64,000 nt of DNA, taken from the NCBI RefSeq assembly GCF_003584565.2, contig NZ_CP031010.1, positions 3,720,001 to 3,784,000 of the forward strand, read 5' to 3'. Origin of the DNA: Alteromonas sp. RKMC-009 (lineage in GTDB: Bacteria; Pseudomonadota; Gammaproteobacteria; Enterobacterales; Alteromonadaceae). How positions within the stretch are numbered: position 1 is the stretch's first letter; each line of letters begins with the position of its first letter. Made by a program: the position numbers and the translations under genes. A model generated the notes under the pieces. It had not been told where the DNA came from and ran no database searches. It worked only from the letters and a program-made list of their open reading frames with translations. Below, one piece after another: positions 57,001-64,000 of the stretch.

Positions 57001-57050
57001 GCCAACACCGAACGTTTCACGCCATGTTTTCCGGCAAATGTCTCTTTCAT
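54039..57050 (-). CDS. TonB-dependent receptor (Caulobacter-type carbohydrate receptor)
   Basis: A 1003-residue outer-membrane receptor with a signal peptide (about 1-31, ending AFAQ), a TonB box region (IEVINVSGIRGSQ), a plug domain (DIGKLPDVTISDSLQRISGVQI, INIRGLP-like) and a large beta-barrel ending in Phe. Length and the ISGVQI/VNLKTYRPF plug motifs match the TonB-receptor group used by marine gammaproteobacteria for oligosaccharide uptake. It has a long, AT-rich promoter with LacI-type sites and lies next to the LacI gene. The glycan imported is not readable from the sequence. Confidence 0.94.
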   Translation of the reverse strand: MKETFAGKHGVKRSVLALCVLAAIQPVTAFAQETEVPDESDIEVINVSGIRGSQEASIFNKRTAATVVDSIAATDIGKLPDVTISDSLQRISGVQIRRTAGEGGSLNIRGLPQVVTQLNGEQYLGANSVVSTQPNFSDIPSPLFRGADVFKNATANLGNAGITGTVNLKTYRPFDFEEGSTFSGAAEMQRGDETKKNDPNLSALYNWQNGDVGFMISGTYANVNLANSYNGINTGSPGDAGWTDRTSAAEVGVDGRDGRVILGSQGFSAWNQGTERERLGLNTSMQVDLGEGFVFTADVFYTEQEEYNRKVGLSATNKWGPRGWFTPTQERATGAMIDGGEMYSWQTAELYPSRLKSFTQNDVYNNSSTNINLQLDYDNGGAFSGQFRAIIGRASQEHRHGYNEGDMTNGSTTLGRTTNLVPSDKCGPDDVVVGDDGGCLQAINAMGYSENPHLTYDTTGEHPVWSGFDRSLAGGLGDGATIADYMGNLSSYNIGAFSSENNENSEGDINAFSMKGKYLFDSGYVTSIEGGIRYGKRSADYGRYHLFSPVQTAGCMAQWKATDVLLNADAPACSDGEMVNGEFMPYAALESIPLDQYNNVVQVTDFGPVSGIPAIWAVDPADYDDPEAFHNRVFGESVKQIVPGSSFSADVAELSYFLQANFEGMDGLLTGNVGIRVIETDLTVKQNIAGDNLPYSGTAIDTGDVVSSRDYTDVLPTLNLSYSITDNVIARFAYSENMTPLNLNQYGEGLTLSNALDSVEGSPTQGQFIVTGGSLAGNPQLDPWRSTNYDVSLEWYPGQASMVSAALFRVEIDSFTVNQTVDMEMPDADGIVRRSVPITTLVQGDGGTLEGFEIGAKIAFSDFIEGDSLLASFGMDTNFTYSPSEGSGTDIYGEENMFNDNSERQFNVIGWYQGDRFEARIAYNYRSERLAGQGGWGALNLYQAPTSYVDISASYDIDENFSVYAQGSNITGEYEDYYLQWEDQYAFQNYYETRYIVGVRAKF

Positions 57051-57594
57051 CTCTGGTCCCTAATTGCGAAAAAATTTTCTTAAAAAGGGTGCAATTTCGT
57101 GTCCTCCCGATACCACACCCGTAATGTAACCGTTTTCAGTCAGAGGCAATCTATTACATTAAAACTTACTTTTCAATAACAGCAATTTTACAGCACAACC
57201 TAAATTTCAGACAGTATACTCACGTAATTAACATAATTTAAAAAACCATATAATTCTTAAACTTAACCTAAAAAACCCTTACTAAAAAGGCGGATTACCA
57301 TACCCTCAAAAGCCAGGTTAAGTCTGAAAAGCCTCACGATGAATGGTTTTATTTTTCAGACGAAATAACGGAACACTATTCAATTTAAGAAACCGTTATC
57401 AGTAACAAAAACCACACCAAACACTAATAAAAAATTTATTATTCAATAAGTTAAAAGTAAATCTAACAACAATACACAGAAATTATTGAAACCGGTTACA
57501 TAAATGCGCTAAGGTACACCGCAAATTGTTAAATCAATTTACACAGCATCACAAAAATAAAACGTTCCGGACACCAGTTGGATTTTCAAGACCC
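57051..57594. promoter_or_regulatory. Divergent regulatory region between receptor and GMC operon
   Basis: This 544-base AT-rich gap has no convincing gene on either strand. TGTAACCGTTTTCA (57125-57138) lies 75-88 bases before the receptor start and TGAAACCGGTTACA (57487-57500) 95-108 bases before the GMC-subunit start; read in the same direction they share TGTAACCG then TTTCA. A weaker relative, AAACCGTTATC, sits near 57390. Confidence 0.55.
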
Positions 57595-58179
57595 ATGATG
57601 AATCGAAGACAACTTCTTAAAACACTTACCGCTGTAGGGGGCATTGGCGCAACATCCCTGTTAAGCGGCAATGCCATCGCTGCCGCTCAGCACTTCAGAG
57701 GCGATGCCACTGCGGCATCACCGGCATTATTGAGCGTCAATGCATTAGAAACCCTGCGCCGGATTTGCGCGCTGACAATTCCTCAAACCAGCACACCTGG
57801 TGCTGCTGAGGTCATGTGTCACCACTTTATCGATCATCAGTTAAGTGTGGTGTACGGCGAAGAGGAACAGCAGTCAGCTATCGCACTGCTTGCCAGCATT
57901 AATAAGAACGCCACATCCTTTGGCGCTAAACAGTTTTCCCTCTTGAACGAAGCGTCCCAATTGCGCTTGTTAACTGCCCTGGAGAAAGCAGAAGCCCCCT
58001 TTTCTGCCGATCAAAAGGGCACGTTCAAGTTCCTTAAAAGCCTGATCGTGTTTGGTTATTACACATCTCAGCCGGGCGCGACAAAAGAACTGACCTACCT
58101 GCCTGTACCCGGCGGATTTAAAGGCTCAGTGCCTCTCGCCTCTGTGGGCAGCGCTTACAGCTCTAAAGCTTATTACTAG
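57595..58179 (+). CDS. Gluconate 2-dehydrogenase subunit 3-like protein with Tat signal
   Basis: A 194-residue small subunit of a membrane-type sugar dehydrogenase. The twin-arginine signal (NRRQLLK, then a hydrophobic run to about 30) lets the folded FAD-bearing GMC partner be exported with it. The mature part (LETLRRICALTIPQT, FIDHQLS) matches the subunit 3 family. It heads a three-gene operon, 14 bases before the GMC gene. I chose ATG 57595; ATG 57598 is adjacent. Confidence 0.88.
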   Translation: MMNRRQLLKTLTAVGGIGATSLLSGNAIAAAQHFRGDATAASPALLSVNALETLRRICALTIPQTSTPGAAEVMCHHFIDHQLSVVYGEEEQQSAIALLASINKNATSFGAKQFSLLNEASQLRLLTALEKAEAPFSADQKGTFKFLKSLIVFGYYTSQPGATKELTYLPVPGGFKGSVPLASVGSAYSSKAYY

Positions 58180-58193
58180 CCGGAAGTACCGAA

Positions 58194-59921
58194 ATGAACA
58201 AAGAAATGTATATAGATGAATCTTCAGAAGTTTATGATGCCATCGTAATTGGTTCAGGCGTTACCGGAGGCTGGGCGGCGAAAGAGCTGACCGAAAAAGG
58301 CATGAAAACGCTTATGATAGAGCGTGGCCGTGTTGTTGAACACCGCAAAGACTATATCTCAGAAGCCGTACCGCCCTGGGAATATGCCAACCGTACAAAG
58401 GTGGCAAAAGAACTTACTGATGAGCAATACAAAATTCAAAAGCAGTGTTACGCCTTCCATGACGGGACAAAACACTTCTTTGGTAACGATAAAGATTATC
58501 CTTACAGTACAGAGGAAGGGACGGATTTCAGCTGGATCAGAGCTAATCAGCTGGGGGGTAAATCGTTACTCTGGCACCGTCAGTCATACCGTATGAGTGC
58601 CTTCGACTTTGAAGCAAATAAGAAAGACGGCCACGGCAATGACTGGCCCATCCGCTACAAAGATTTAGCGCCCTGGTATGAGTATGTAGAAAAGTTCGTG
58701 GGGATCAGCGGGGCTGCGGCCAACCTGCCGCAATTGCCTGACAGCGTATTTTTACCGCCGTTTGAAATGACAAAGCCAGAGCTGGATTTCACCGCAAAAA
58801 TGGCGGAAGCCGAGCCGGATAAACCGGTCATCATCAGCCGCTGCGCCCATTTAACAAAGCCGCAGAAAATCCATCTGGAAATGGGCCGTGCACAGTGCAT
58901 GGCCAGAAACGAATGTCAGAAGGGCTGCTCGCTGGGTGCTTACTTCTCAACACAAAGCGCTACCCTGCCCGCTGCAGCCAAAACAGGTAATCTGTACATT
59001 GCGCCAAACAGCGTGGTGGAAAGCCTCATCTATGATGAGAAAACCAATCGCGTGAAGGGTGTACGTGTTATCGACAACGATACCCTGAAACAGCGGGAAT
59101 ATTACGCCAAAGTAGTGTTCTTATGTGCTTCCACTCTGGGGACCACTCAGATCATGCTGAACAGCACATCGAAACAATTCCCCAACGGTATTGCTAACAG
59201 CTCCGGCGTACTTGGCCATTATCTGATGGACCACAATTACAATGCACTGGTGACCGCCAGCATTGACGGCTATGAGGAAGAATATTATTCCGGCCGCAGA
59301 CCGGCATCGCTGTATATTCCTAACTTCCATTATGAACCCGGCCGCTACCATAAAGACTTCAAACGGGGTTATGCATTAGCCGGCAGTGCATCCCGTGCCG
59401 ACTGGCAGTCGATGGGCAGTATGGATGGCTTTGGGAAGTCGTTTAAATCACTGTTACACAATCCCGGCGGCTGGGGAATTGGCCTGCAGGCGCAAGGAGA
59501 AATGCTTCCCCGTCACGATAATCAGGTGGCGCTGCACAGTACCAAAAAAGACAAATGGGGCATTCCTCAGTTAAATATCAACTGCAAGTGGTCAGATAAC
59601 GAAAACGCCATGATGCAAAGTGCACTGGAAGTGGCCTCTTCGATGATGGAAAAAGCATGCTTCAATAATATTGAACAGCGTATTCTGGGTCAGCCGCCGG
59701 GTCTGGCTATTCACGAAGTGGGAACAGCCAGAATGGGCCGGGATCCGAAAGATTCCATTTTAAACGGCTATAACCAGGCTCATGACGTACCGAATTTATT
59801 TGTGACAGACGGTGCCAGTTTCTGTTCTACTGGCGTGGGAAATCCCTCGTTAACCTTTATGGCAATTACTGCCAGAGCAGTTGATTACGCAGTAAAAGAA
59901 TTCAAATCAGGACGACTATGA
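58194..59921 (+). CDS. GMC-family FAD oxidoreductase, large subunit of a sugar dehydrogenase
   Basis: A 575-residue flavoprotein. The FAD Rossmann motif is GSGVTGG near residue 22, with ANQLGGKSLLWHRQSYR for flavin contact, and the C-terminal HEVGTARMG (His507) and NPSLTFMAITARA of GMC enzymes. It has no signal of its own and probably leaves through Tat with subunit 3. This pair resembles gluconate, sorbitol and glucoside 3-dehydrogenases. No cytochrome c subunit is in the operon, so the electron acceptor is unknown. Confidence 0.9.
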   Translation: MNKEMYIDESSEVYDAIVIGSGVTGGWAAKELTEKGMKTLMIERGRVVEHRKDYISEAVPPWEYANRTKVAKELTDEQYKIQKQCYAFHDGTKHFFGNDKDYPYSTEEGTDFSWIRANQLGGKSLLWHRQSYRMSAFDFEANKKDGHGNDWPIRYKDLAPWYEYVEKFVGISGAAANLPQLPDSVFLPPFEMTKPELDFTAKMAEAEPDKPVIISRCAHLTKPQKIHLEMGRAQCMARNECQKGCSLGAYFSTQSATLPAAAKTGNLYIAPNSVVESLIYDEKTNRVKGVRVIDNDTLKQREYYAKVVFLCASTLGTTQIMLNSTSKQFPNGIANSSGVLGHYLMDHNYNALVTASIDGYEEEYYSGRRPASLYIPNFHYEPGRYHKDFKRGYALAGSASRADWQSMGSMDGFGKSFKSLLHNPGGWGIGLQAQGEMLPRHDNQVALHSTKKDKWGIPQLNINCKWSDNENAMMQSALEVASSMMEKACFNNIEQRILGQPPGLAIHEVGTARMGRDPKDSILNGYNQAHDVPNLFVTDGASFCSTGVGNPSLTFMAITARAVDYAVKEFKSGRL

Positions 59922-60844
59922 TGACTAAAACAATGAAGCGACTCTCTCCAGTAGCACTGGCTATTGGCCTTGGCGCAACAGCATTGCTGGGTGGTTGCAG
60001 TGAACAACCCGCTCAGAACACGCAAACTGCATCTGAACCGGCTGCACAGGTAGCAGCCCCGGAGACAGAACAAGCTTTTGTTGCTCCGCAAATCAGCGTG
60101 CAACTGTGGTCGGTGAAAGACGCATTGAAAGACGACTTTAAAGGAACGCTGGAAAAGCTTGCAGCTCTTGGCTTTGACGGCGTTGAATTCGCCGGCGATT
60201 TCGGCCCCTACGCAGAAGACCCTGCCGGTTTGAAAGCGTATCTGTCTTCCATTGGTTTAACGGCCAGCGGCGCACACGTACAAACTCCGCAGTTAACGGA
60301 TAACCTGGAAGACACCGTTGAGTTTTATCAGGCGCTGGGTATTGATGCTCTGATCATTCCCTGGGATGACCGCGCATTTAACGGTGATGACGTTAAAGCA
60401 TTCGCTGCGGAACTTACTGCTTTATCTGAAGCGCTGGCACCTTATGGCATGCAGGTTGGTTTTCATAACCATGCTCAGGAATGGGCAGATTACGGCGATA
60501 CCAGCTATTTCGACTATATTGCCAGTCATACGCCTGAGTCAGTCATTTTGCAGCAGGATGTGGGCTGGACCGTACACGCTGACAAAGACCCAATTGCTTT
60601 CGTTCGTCGCTATCCCGGCAGAACATTAACCACTCACTTTAAATCTGATGTGCCGGAAGACAGTGACTTACTACCCATTATCGGCAAAGACGATATAAGC
60701 TGGTCTGCGATTTACCGTGCGACAGTTTTAGATGGTGGTGCTGAATGGATTGTCATTGAGCAGGAAGTCTATCCTGACGGACTTTCTCCTATGGACGCTG
60801 TAGCCGCCTCTAAAGCCGGCTTCGACGCTATCATTGCAGAATAA
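59918..60844 (+). CDS. TIM-barrel sugar isomerase/epimerase-like lipoprotein
   Basis: A 308-residue protein with a lipoprotein signal ending ALLGGC, followed by a xylose-isomerase-like TIM barrel (about 55-308). Metal and substrate residues are visible in FDGVEFAGDFG, GFHNHAQEW, LQQDVGWTVHA and the final EQEVYP. Periplasmic, lipid-anchored members of this family are linked with 3-keto-glycoside breakdown. Its ATG overlaps the GMC stop (ATGA), so the three proteins are made together. Confidence 0.88.
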   Translation: MMTKTMKRLSPVALAIGLGATALLGGCSEQPAQNTQTASEPAAQVAAPETEQAFVAPQISVQLWSVKDALKDDFKGTLEKLAALGFDGVEFAGDFGPYAEDPAGLKAYLSSIGLTASGAHVQTPQLTDNLEDTVEFYQALGIDALIIPWDDRAFNGDDVKAFAAELTALSEALAPYGMQVGFHNHAQEWADYGDTSYFDYIASHTPESVILQQDVGWTVHADKDPIAFVRRYPGRTLTTHFKSDVPEDSDLLPIIGKDDISWSAIYRATVLDGGAEWIVIEQEVYPDGLSPMDAVAASKAGFDAIIAE

Positions 60845-60930
60845 TTAAGCGCTGATGCTGTATTCCCTGCACCTGTGCATTGCTGCGCAGGTGCAGAGAG
60901 CCAGCATGATTTTTTACTTAGTATCCATAA

Positions 60931-61584
60931 TCAGGCCGGAACCGACGCGATGGCTTCCCTGACGGGGGTTTCGCCTTCAGTCAGCTCGATAATTTTACGG
61001 CTGATCCCCTCATTTTCGATAATAGCCAGCAGCGTTTCAGCCACATCATCCCTTGAAATATCACCATATTTAATGGCGAGCCCGGCATTTACCTTTCCCG
61101 TTCCCTCTTCCAGCGTAAGCGTGCCCGGCCGGAGGATGACCCAGTCCAGCTTGCTCTGTGCCAGATACACATCTGCCAGACGCTTCACCCGCATGTAGTT
61201 TTCAAAGGTTTCTGATATATGTTTGCCCCGGCCGGCATCCGGGAATGCCGAAACAAGAATGAAACGTTTCACACCGGCAGCCTGCGCGGCGTCTACCGAT
61301 TTTTCCAGTCCCTCACCGTCAACGGCATTCGTTAACTCCACACTGGCACCACCGGCACCGGCGGAGAACACCACGGTATCAGCGCCTTTCATTGCTGTGG
61401 CTAAGCTGTCGACGCTGGCATCTGTGATACTGAGAAGACAGGGTTTCCCTCCCAGCCCGGTCAGGCTGTCGCTTTGTTCCGGCTTCCGGTGCATGGCCGT
61501 GACCTGATGGTCGTTGTCACTTAACCGCTTCACTAAACGCGAACCCACTTTACCTGCGGCACCGACAATAAATACGTTTGCCAT
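60931..61584 (-). CDS. NAD(P)-binding SDR, NmrA/YwnB-like
   Basis: A 217-residue atypical short-chain dehydrogenase with the Rossmann motif VGAAGKVGSRLV (about 6-17), a family with quinone-reductase and NADPH-sensing members. No classic YxxxK active site is evident, as in NmrA-like proteins. Divergent from a hydrolase gene, with paired GTAC repeats between them that resemble redox-regulator operators. Confidence 0.85.
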   Translation of the reverse strand: MANVFIVGAAGKVGSRLVKRLSDNDHQVTAMHRKPEQSDSLTGLGGKPCLLSITDASVDSLATAMKGADTVVFSAGAGGASVELTNAVDGEGLEKSVDAAQAAGVKRFILVSAFPDAGRGKHISETFENYMRVKRLADVYLAQSKLDWVILRPGTLTLEEGTGKVNAGLAIKYGDISRDDVAETLLAIIENEGISRKIIELTEGETPVREAIASVPA

Positions 61585-61666
61585 GTTTTTACTCCTCTTT
61601 CAGATTGTCGCCCGGCGTAATGTCGCTCAGGCTTGCCCGTTTGGAAGAAGGGCAAAAAAATCATAA

Positions 61667-61784
61667 GTACAAGATTGGTACTCAGCGGAGTGAGGCAAGA
61701 TCAACCGGTGCGGTGCAACGTAGATTTTCCGCGGCCCGTCGATATTCTGAATCAGGTTGGCGGGAATAAAGTACAAACTGGTAC
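61667..61784. repeat. Two near-identical GTACAA..TGGTAC dyads
   Basis: GTACAAGATTGGTAC (61667-61681) and GTACAAACTGGTAC (61771-61784), each an imperfect dyad, lie in the 234-base gap between the SDR gene and the hydrolase gene. They look like binding sites of a dimeric regulator. The gap between them also holds an in-frame stretch that faintly resembles the N-terminus of HxlR regulators. Confidence 0.45.
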
Positions 61785-61818
61785 ATACGTCATTTTGATC
61801 CCTTACACGGAGCGGTTT

Positions 61819-62820
61819 ATGCGTCGCACGCTGTTAATATGCTTGCTTTTGTGCATCCATTCATTGTCATATGCGGCTGAATTGCCGTCTTATGACAAAC
61901 GTCTTTCAACACTCTCCTACCCTTTTCCCGTGAACATTTTTTCTTTTGAGTCACAGGGGCAGAAATTAGAAATGGCTTACATGTATTTGCCACCTGATAA
62001 AGAAATGCCAGTGATTACATTGCTTCACGGGAAGAATTTCAACGGCACATACTGGCAGCAAACCGCTGAATTCCTCCATCAGCAAGGCTACGGTGTGTTG
62101 ATCCCCGACCAGGTCGGGTTTGGCAAATCGTCCAAACCCGTTAACTATCAATACAGCTTTGCGGCACTGGCTGCCAACACCCGGGCGCTGATGAGCGCAT
62201 TGAAAATAGACCACAGTATTATCACCGGCCACTCCATGGGCGGTATGCTTGCCTCCCGTTTTGCGTTGCTCTATCCGGATGAGACCAGACAACTGGTGCT
62301 GATTAACCCCATCGGACTGGAAAACTATCTGCTGTATGAGCGTTACACAGATCCCGGCAAGGTGATGGAAAACGAACTGAATAAAACACCGGATATGATA
62401 GTCAGCTATCAGAAGAAACATTATTACGACGGAAAATGGAATGATGAATTCGCCAGTCACGCTGCATTCCTGCAAGGCTGGATCAACGGCCCGGACTGGC
62501 CGCAACTGGCGCAGGTAAGTACACTCACTTACGATATGATTTTTACCCAGCCGGTGATTGAAGAGTTTGACCATTTCAGTATGCCGGTTTCCATGATACT
62601 GGGTACACGGGACAGAACCGCGCCCGGCGCAGCCAATATTCGCCCCGGCGTTGAGCGGCAACTGGGCCGGTATGACAAACTTGGTGACGAGGTAAAAGCC
62701 CGCAATGGCAACATTAATGTCATCGGGTTGTCCGGGCTGGGTCATCTTCCGCACATTGAAGATTTTGACCGCTTCACCACCGCTTTTTCGGCCGCTCTGC
62801 ATCAGAAGACGTCACCTTAA
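61819..62820 (+). CDS. Exported alpha/beta-hydrolase
   Basis: A 333-residue hydrolase with a signal peptide (about 1-19, ending SYA). HGKNFNG gives the oxyanion region, Ser in GHSMGGM is the nucleophile, and Asp (GTRDRTAPG) and His (GLGHLPHIE) complete the triad. Lipase, esterase or haloalkane-like activity cannot be told apart. The chosen ATG at 61819 is seven bases after GGAG; the frame is open 62 codons upstream without support. Confidence 0.88.
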   Translation: MRRTLLICLLLCIHSLSYAAELPSYDKRLSTLSYPFPVNIFSFESQGQKLEMAYMYLPPDKEMPVITLLHGKNFNGTYWQQTAEFLHQQGYGVLIPDQVGFGKSSKPVNYQYSFAALAANTRALMSALKIDHSIITGHSMGGMLASRFALLYPDETRQLVLINPIGLENYLLYERYTDPGKVMENELNKTPDMIVSYQKKHYYDGKWNDEFASHAAFLQGWINGPDWPQLAQVSTLTYDMIFTQPVIEEFDHFSMPVSMILGTRDRTAPGAANIRPGVERQLGRYDKLGDEVKARNGNINVIGLSGLGHLPHIEDFDRFTTAFSAALHQKTSP

Positions 62821-62876
62821 AGAGGGGGTGAAATCGCCTTACAGCTTAGCTTCACAAACCCTTGCCAGCAAAGGCC

Positions 62877-62890
62877 TGAAACCGGTTTTT
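62877..62890. promoter_or_regulatory. CCGG-centred dyad before the CoA-transferase gene
   Basis: TGAAACCGGTTTTT has the perfect core AAACCGGTTT and matches the LacI-type sites at 50889 and 57487. It lies about 170 bases before the start at 63063, so it may be fortuitous. Confidence 0.3.
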
Positions 62891-63062
62891 GTTGGTAAAA
62901 TTGCACCGTATACAACTGACGTCTTATTCCGTTCCCGTTAATTCGATGTAAAGTCATTGCTGTATTTTTTAGCAGCGGGCTTTCTTGTTCAATTGCTGCT
63001 TCCCATCTTCTTTTTACCATCGCATTGGAATCTTTTTTGAAAAGCGATTTATCGGAGTGATC

Positions 63063-64000
63063 ATGTTTTCTGAATCCAGAATTTTGTGTCCGCAATTAAA
63101 AAATAAAGTGATGAGTGCTGAACAGGCTGCTGCATTCATCAATGACGGTGACACAGTAGGTATGAGCGGTTTTACCGGCGCCGGTTACCCCAAAGCCCTG
63201 CCGGGTGCCCTGGCTAAACGTGCAGAAGCACAACGTCAGGCGGGCAATCATTTCCAAATCAATTTGTGGACCGGTGCCTCAACGGCGCCTGAGCTTGATG
63301 GTGCGCTGGCAGCCGTGGACGGAATTAACATGCGCCTGCCTTTCCAGTCCGACCCTGTTTGCCGCAAGCAAATCAATAATGGTCAGATGCATTACATCGA
63401 TATTCACTTATCTGAAGTTTCCCAGTACGCCTGGTCAGGCTTTCTGGGCAAACTGGACATTGCGGTTATTGAAGTGACGGCTATTCATGAGGATGGCCGG
63501 TTAGTGCCTTCATCTTCAATTGGCAACAACAAAACCTGGATTGAACAGGCTGACAAGATCATTCTGGAAGTGAACAGCGGACAAAGCCTTAAACTGGAAG
63601 GCATGCATGATATTTATTACGGCACCGCCCTACCGCCAAACCGTAAGCCTATCATGTTGACTAAAGCCGATGACCGTATCGGTGATGCGTATTTCACTAT
63701 TCCTCCGGAGAAGCTCCTTGCCATCGTAGAAACCTCTGCCCCTGACAGGAACAGTCCGTTTACGCCGCCGGACGCCTGCTCAAGACAGATTGCTGACCAT
63801 ATTCTCGATTTTTTCCGCTTTGAAATTCAGAAAGGCCGCTTACCCAAAGAACTGCTGCCATTGCAATCAGGCGTGGGCAACATTCCCAATGCCGTGCTGG
63901 AAGGCCTGGATACCGGCGGCTATAAAAACCTGACAGCGTACACGGAAGTGATTCAGGACGGCATGCTAAAAATGCTCAAGTCCGGTACGTTATCAGTAGC
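63063..64000 (+). CDS. Acetate/succinate CoA-transferase (AarC/Ach1 family), 3' end outside window
   Basis: The first 312 residues of an acetyl-CoA hydrolase/transferase that moves CoA between succinyl-CoA or propionyl-CoA and acetate or succinate. MSGFTGAGYPKALP and QSGVGNIPNAVLEGL are family marks, and Glu295 in YTEVIQDG aligns with the catalytic Glu294 of AarC. GGAG is six bases before the ATG. The family is about 500 residues long, so roughly a third is missing. Confidence 0.93.
   Translation, partial: MFSESRILCPQLKNKVMSAEQAAAFINDGDTVGMSGFTGAGYPKALPGALAKRAEAQRQAGNHFQINLWTGASTAPELDGALAAVDGINMRLPFQSDPVCRKQINNGQMHYIDIHLSEVSQYAWSGFLGKLDIAVIEVTAIHEDGRLVPSSSIGNNKTWIEQADKIILEVNSGQSLKLEGMHDIYYGTALPPNRKPIMLTKADDRIGDAYFTIPPEKLLAIVETSAPDRNSPFTPPDACSRQIADHILDFFRFEIQKGRLPKELLPLQSGVGNIPNAVLEGLDTGGYKNLTAYTEVIQDGMLKMLKSGTLSV

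Noticed and set aside
61966..62802. Minus-strand 278-codon frame opposite the alpha/beta-hydrolase
   Set aside because: The plus strand carries the complete catalytic triad; the minus frame is a codon-bias shadow.

Overview
The window looks like chromosome from a marine gammaproteobacterium, most likely an Alteromonadaceae relative. This is inferred from gene content: a TonB-dependent receptor with a LacI regulator, a glucuronoxylan locus, a Sodium:solute symporter, a 7Fe ferredoxin, RlmE, and an aryl polyene type cluster. No marker gene fixes the genus, and I saw no tRNA, rRNA, insertion sequence or CRISPR array.

Layout. 1-7.6 kb: glucuronoxylan use (GH3 beta-xylosidase-like lipoprotein, mannonate dehydratase, GH67 alpha-glucuronidase, sugar porter, GH43 lipoprotein). 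8-17.7 kb: mostly housekeeping and regulators (hybrid histidine kinase, FAD dehydrogenase, fdxA, rlmE, SpoU methyltransferase, a beta-propeller/AraC/PhyH-dioxygenase string, LysR). 17.8-25.3 kb: an unusual CDF metal transporter, a small unknown protein and a complete RND efflux operon (adaptor, pump, outer-membrane channel) closed by a strong terminator. 25.3-44.4 kb: a type II polyketide cluster of the aryl polyene/xanthomonadin kind. 44.3-49 kb: MHYT-GGDEF-EAL protein, uracil-DNA glycosylase-like protein, DUF3237 protein, acyltransferase 3. 49-60.9 kb: a LacI-controlled carbohydrate locus (Sodium:solute symporter, SGNH acetylesterase, LacI, TonB-dependent receptor, and divergently a Tat-exported GMC dehydrogenase pair with a TIM-barrel lipoprotein). 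60.9-64 kb: SDR, lipase-like hydrolase and the start of an acetate/succinate CoA-transferase.

The aryl polyene cluster is the main system. A chorismatase of the FkbO/Hyg5/XanB2 family should make a hydroxybenzoate starter, an AMP-ligase should load it on one of two acyl carrier proteins, and two ketosynthases, a chain-length-factor-like protein, a FabG-like reductase and two hotdog dehydratases should build the polyene. A thioesterase, two acyltransferases, a glycosyltransferase, a LolA-like protein and an MMPL exporter would assemble and deliver it to the outer membrane. A flavoprotein with the WxWxIP motif and a lysine at the halogenase position raises the chance of a halogenated product. 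No regulator gene lies in the cluster, but an identical 12-bp palindrome (15 bp shared when oriented) sits in both of its divergent promoter regions. The last gene of the lower operon is an unrecognised exported protein made of two copies of one domain.

The second system worth attention is the 49-61 kb locus: near-identical CCGG-centred LacI-type sites precede the receptor, the GMC operon and the symporter, which ties them into one regulon, and the GMC/subunit-3/TIM-barrel trio resembles periplasmic 3-keto-glycoside modules.
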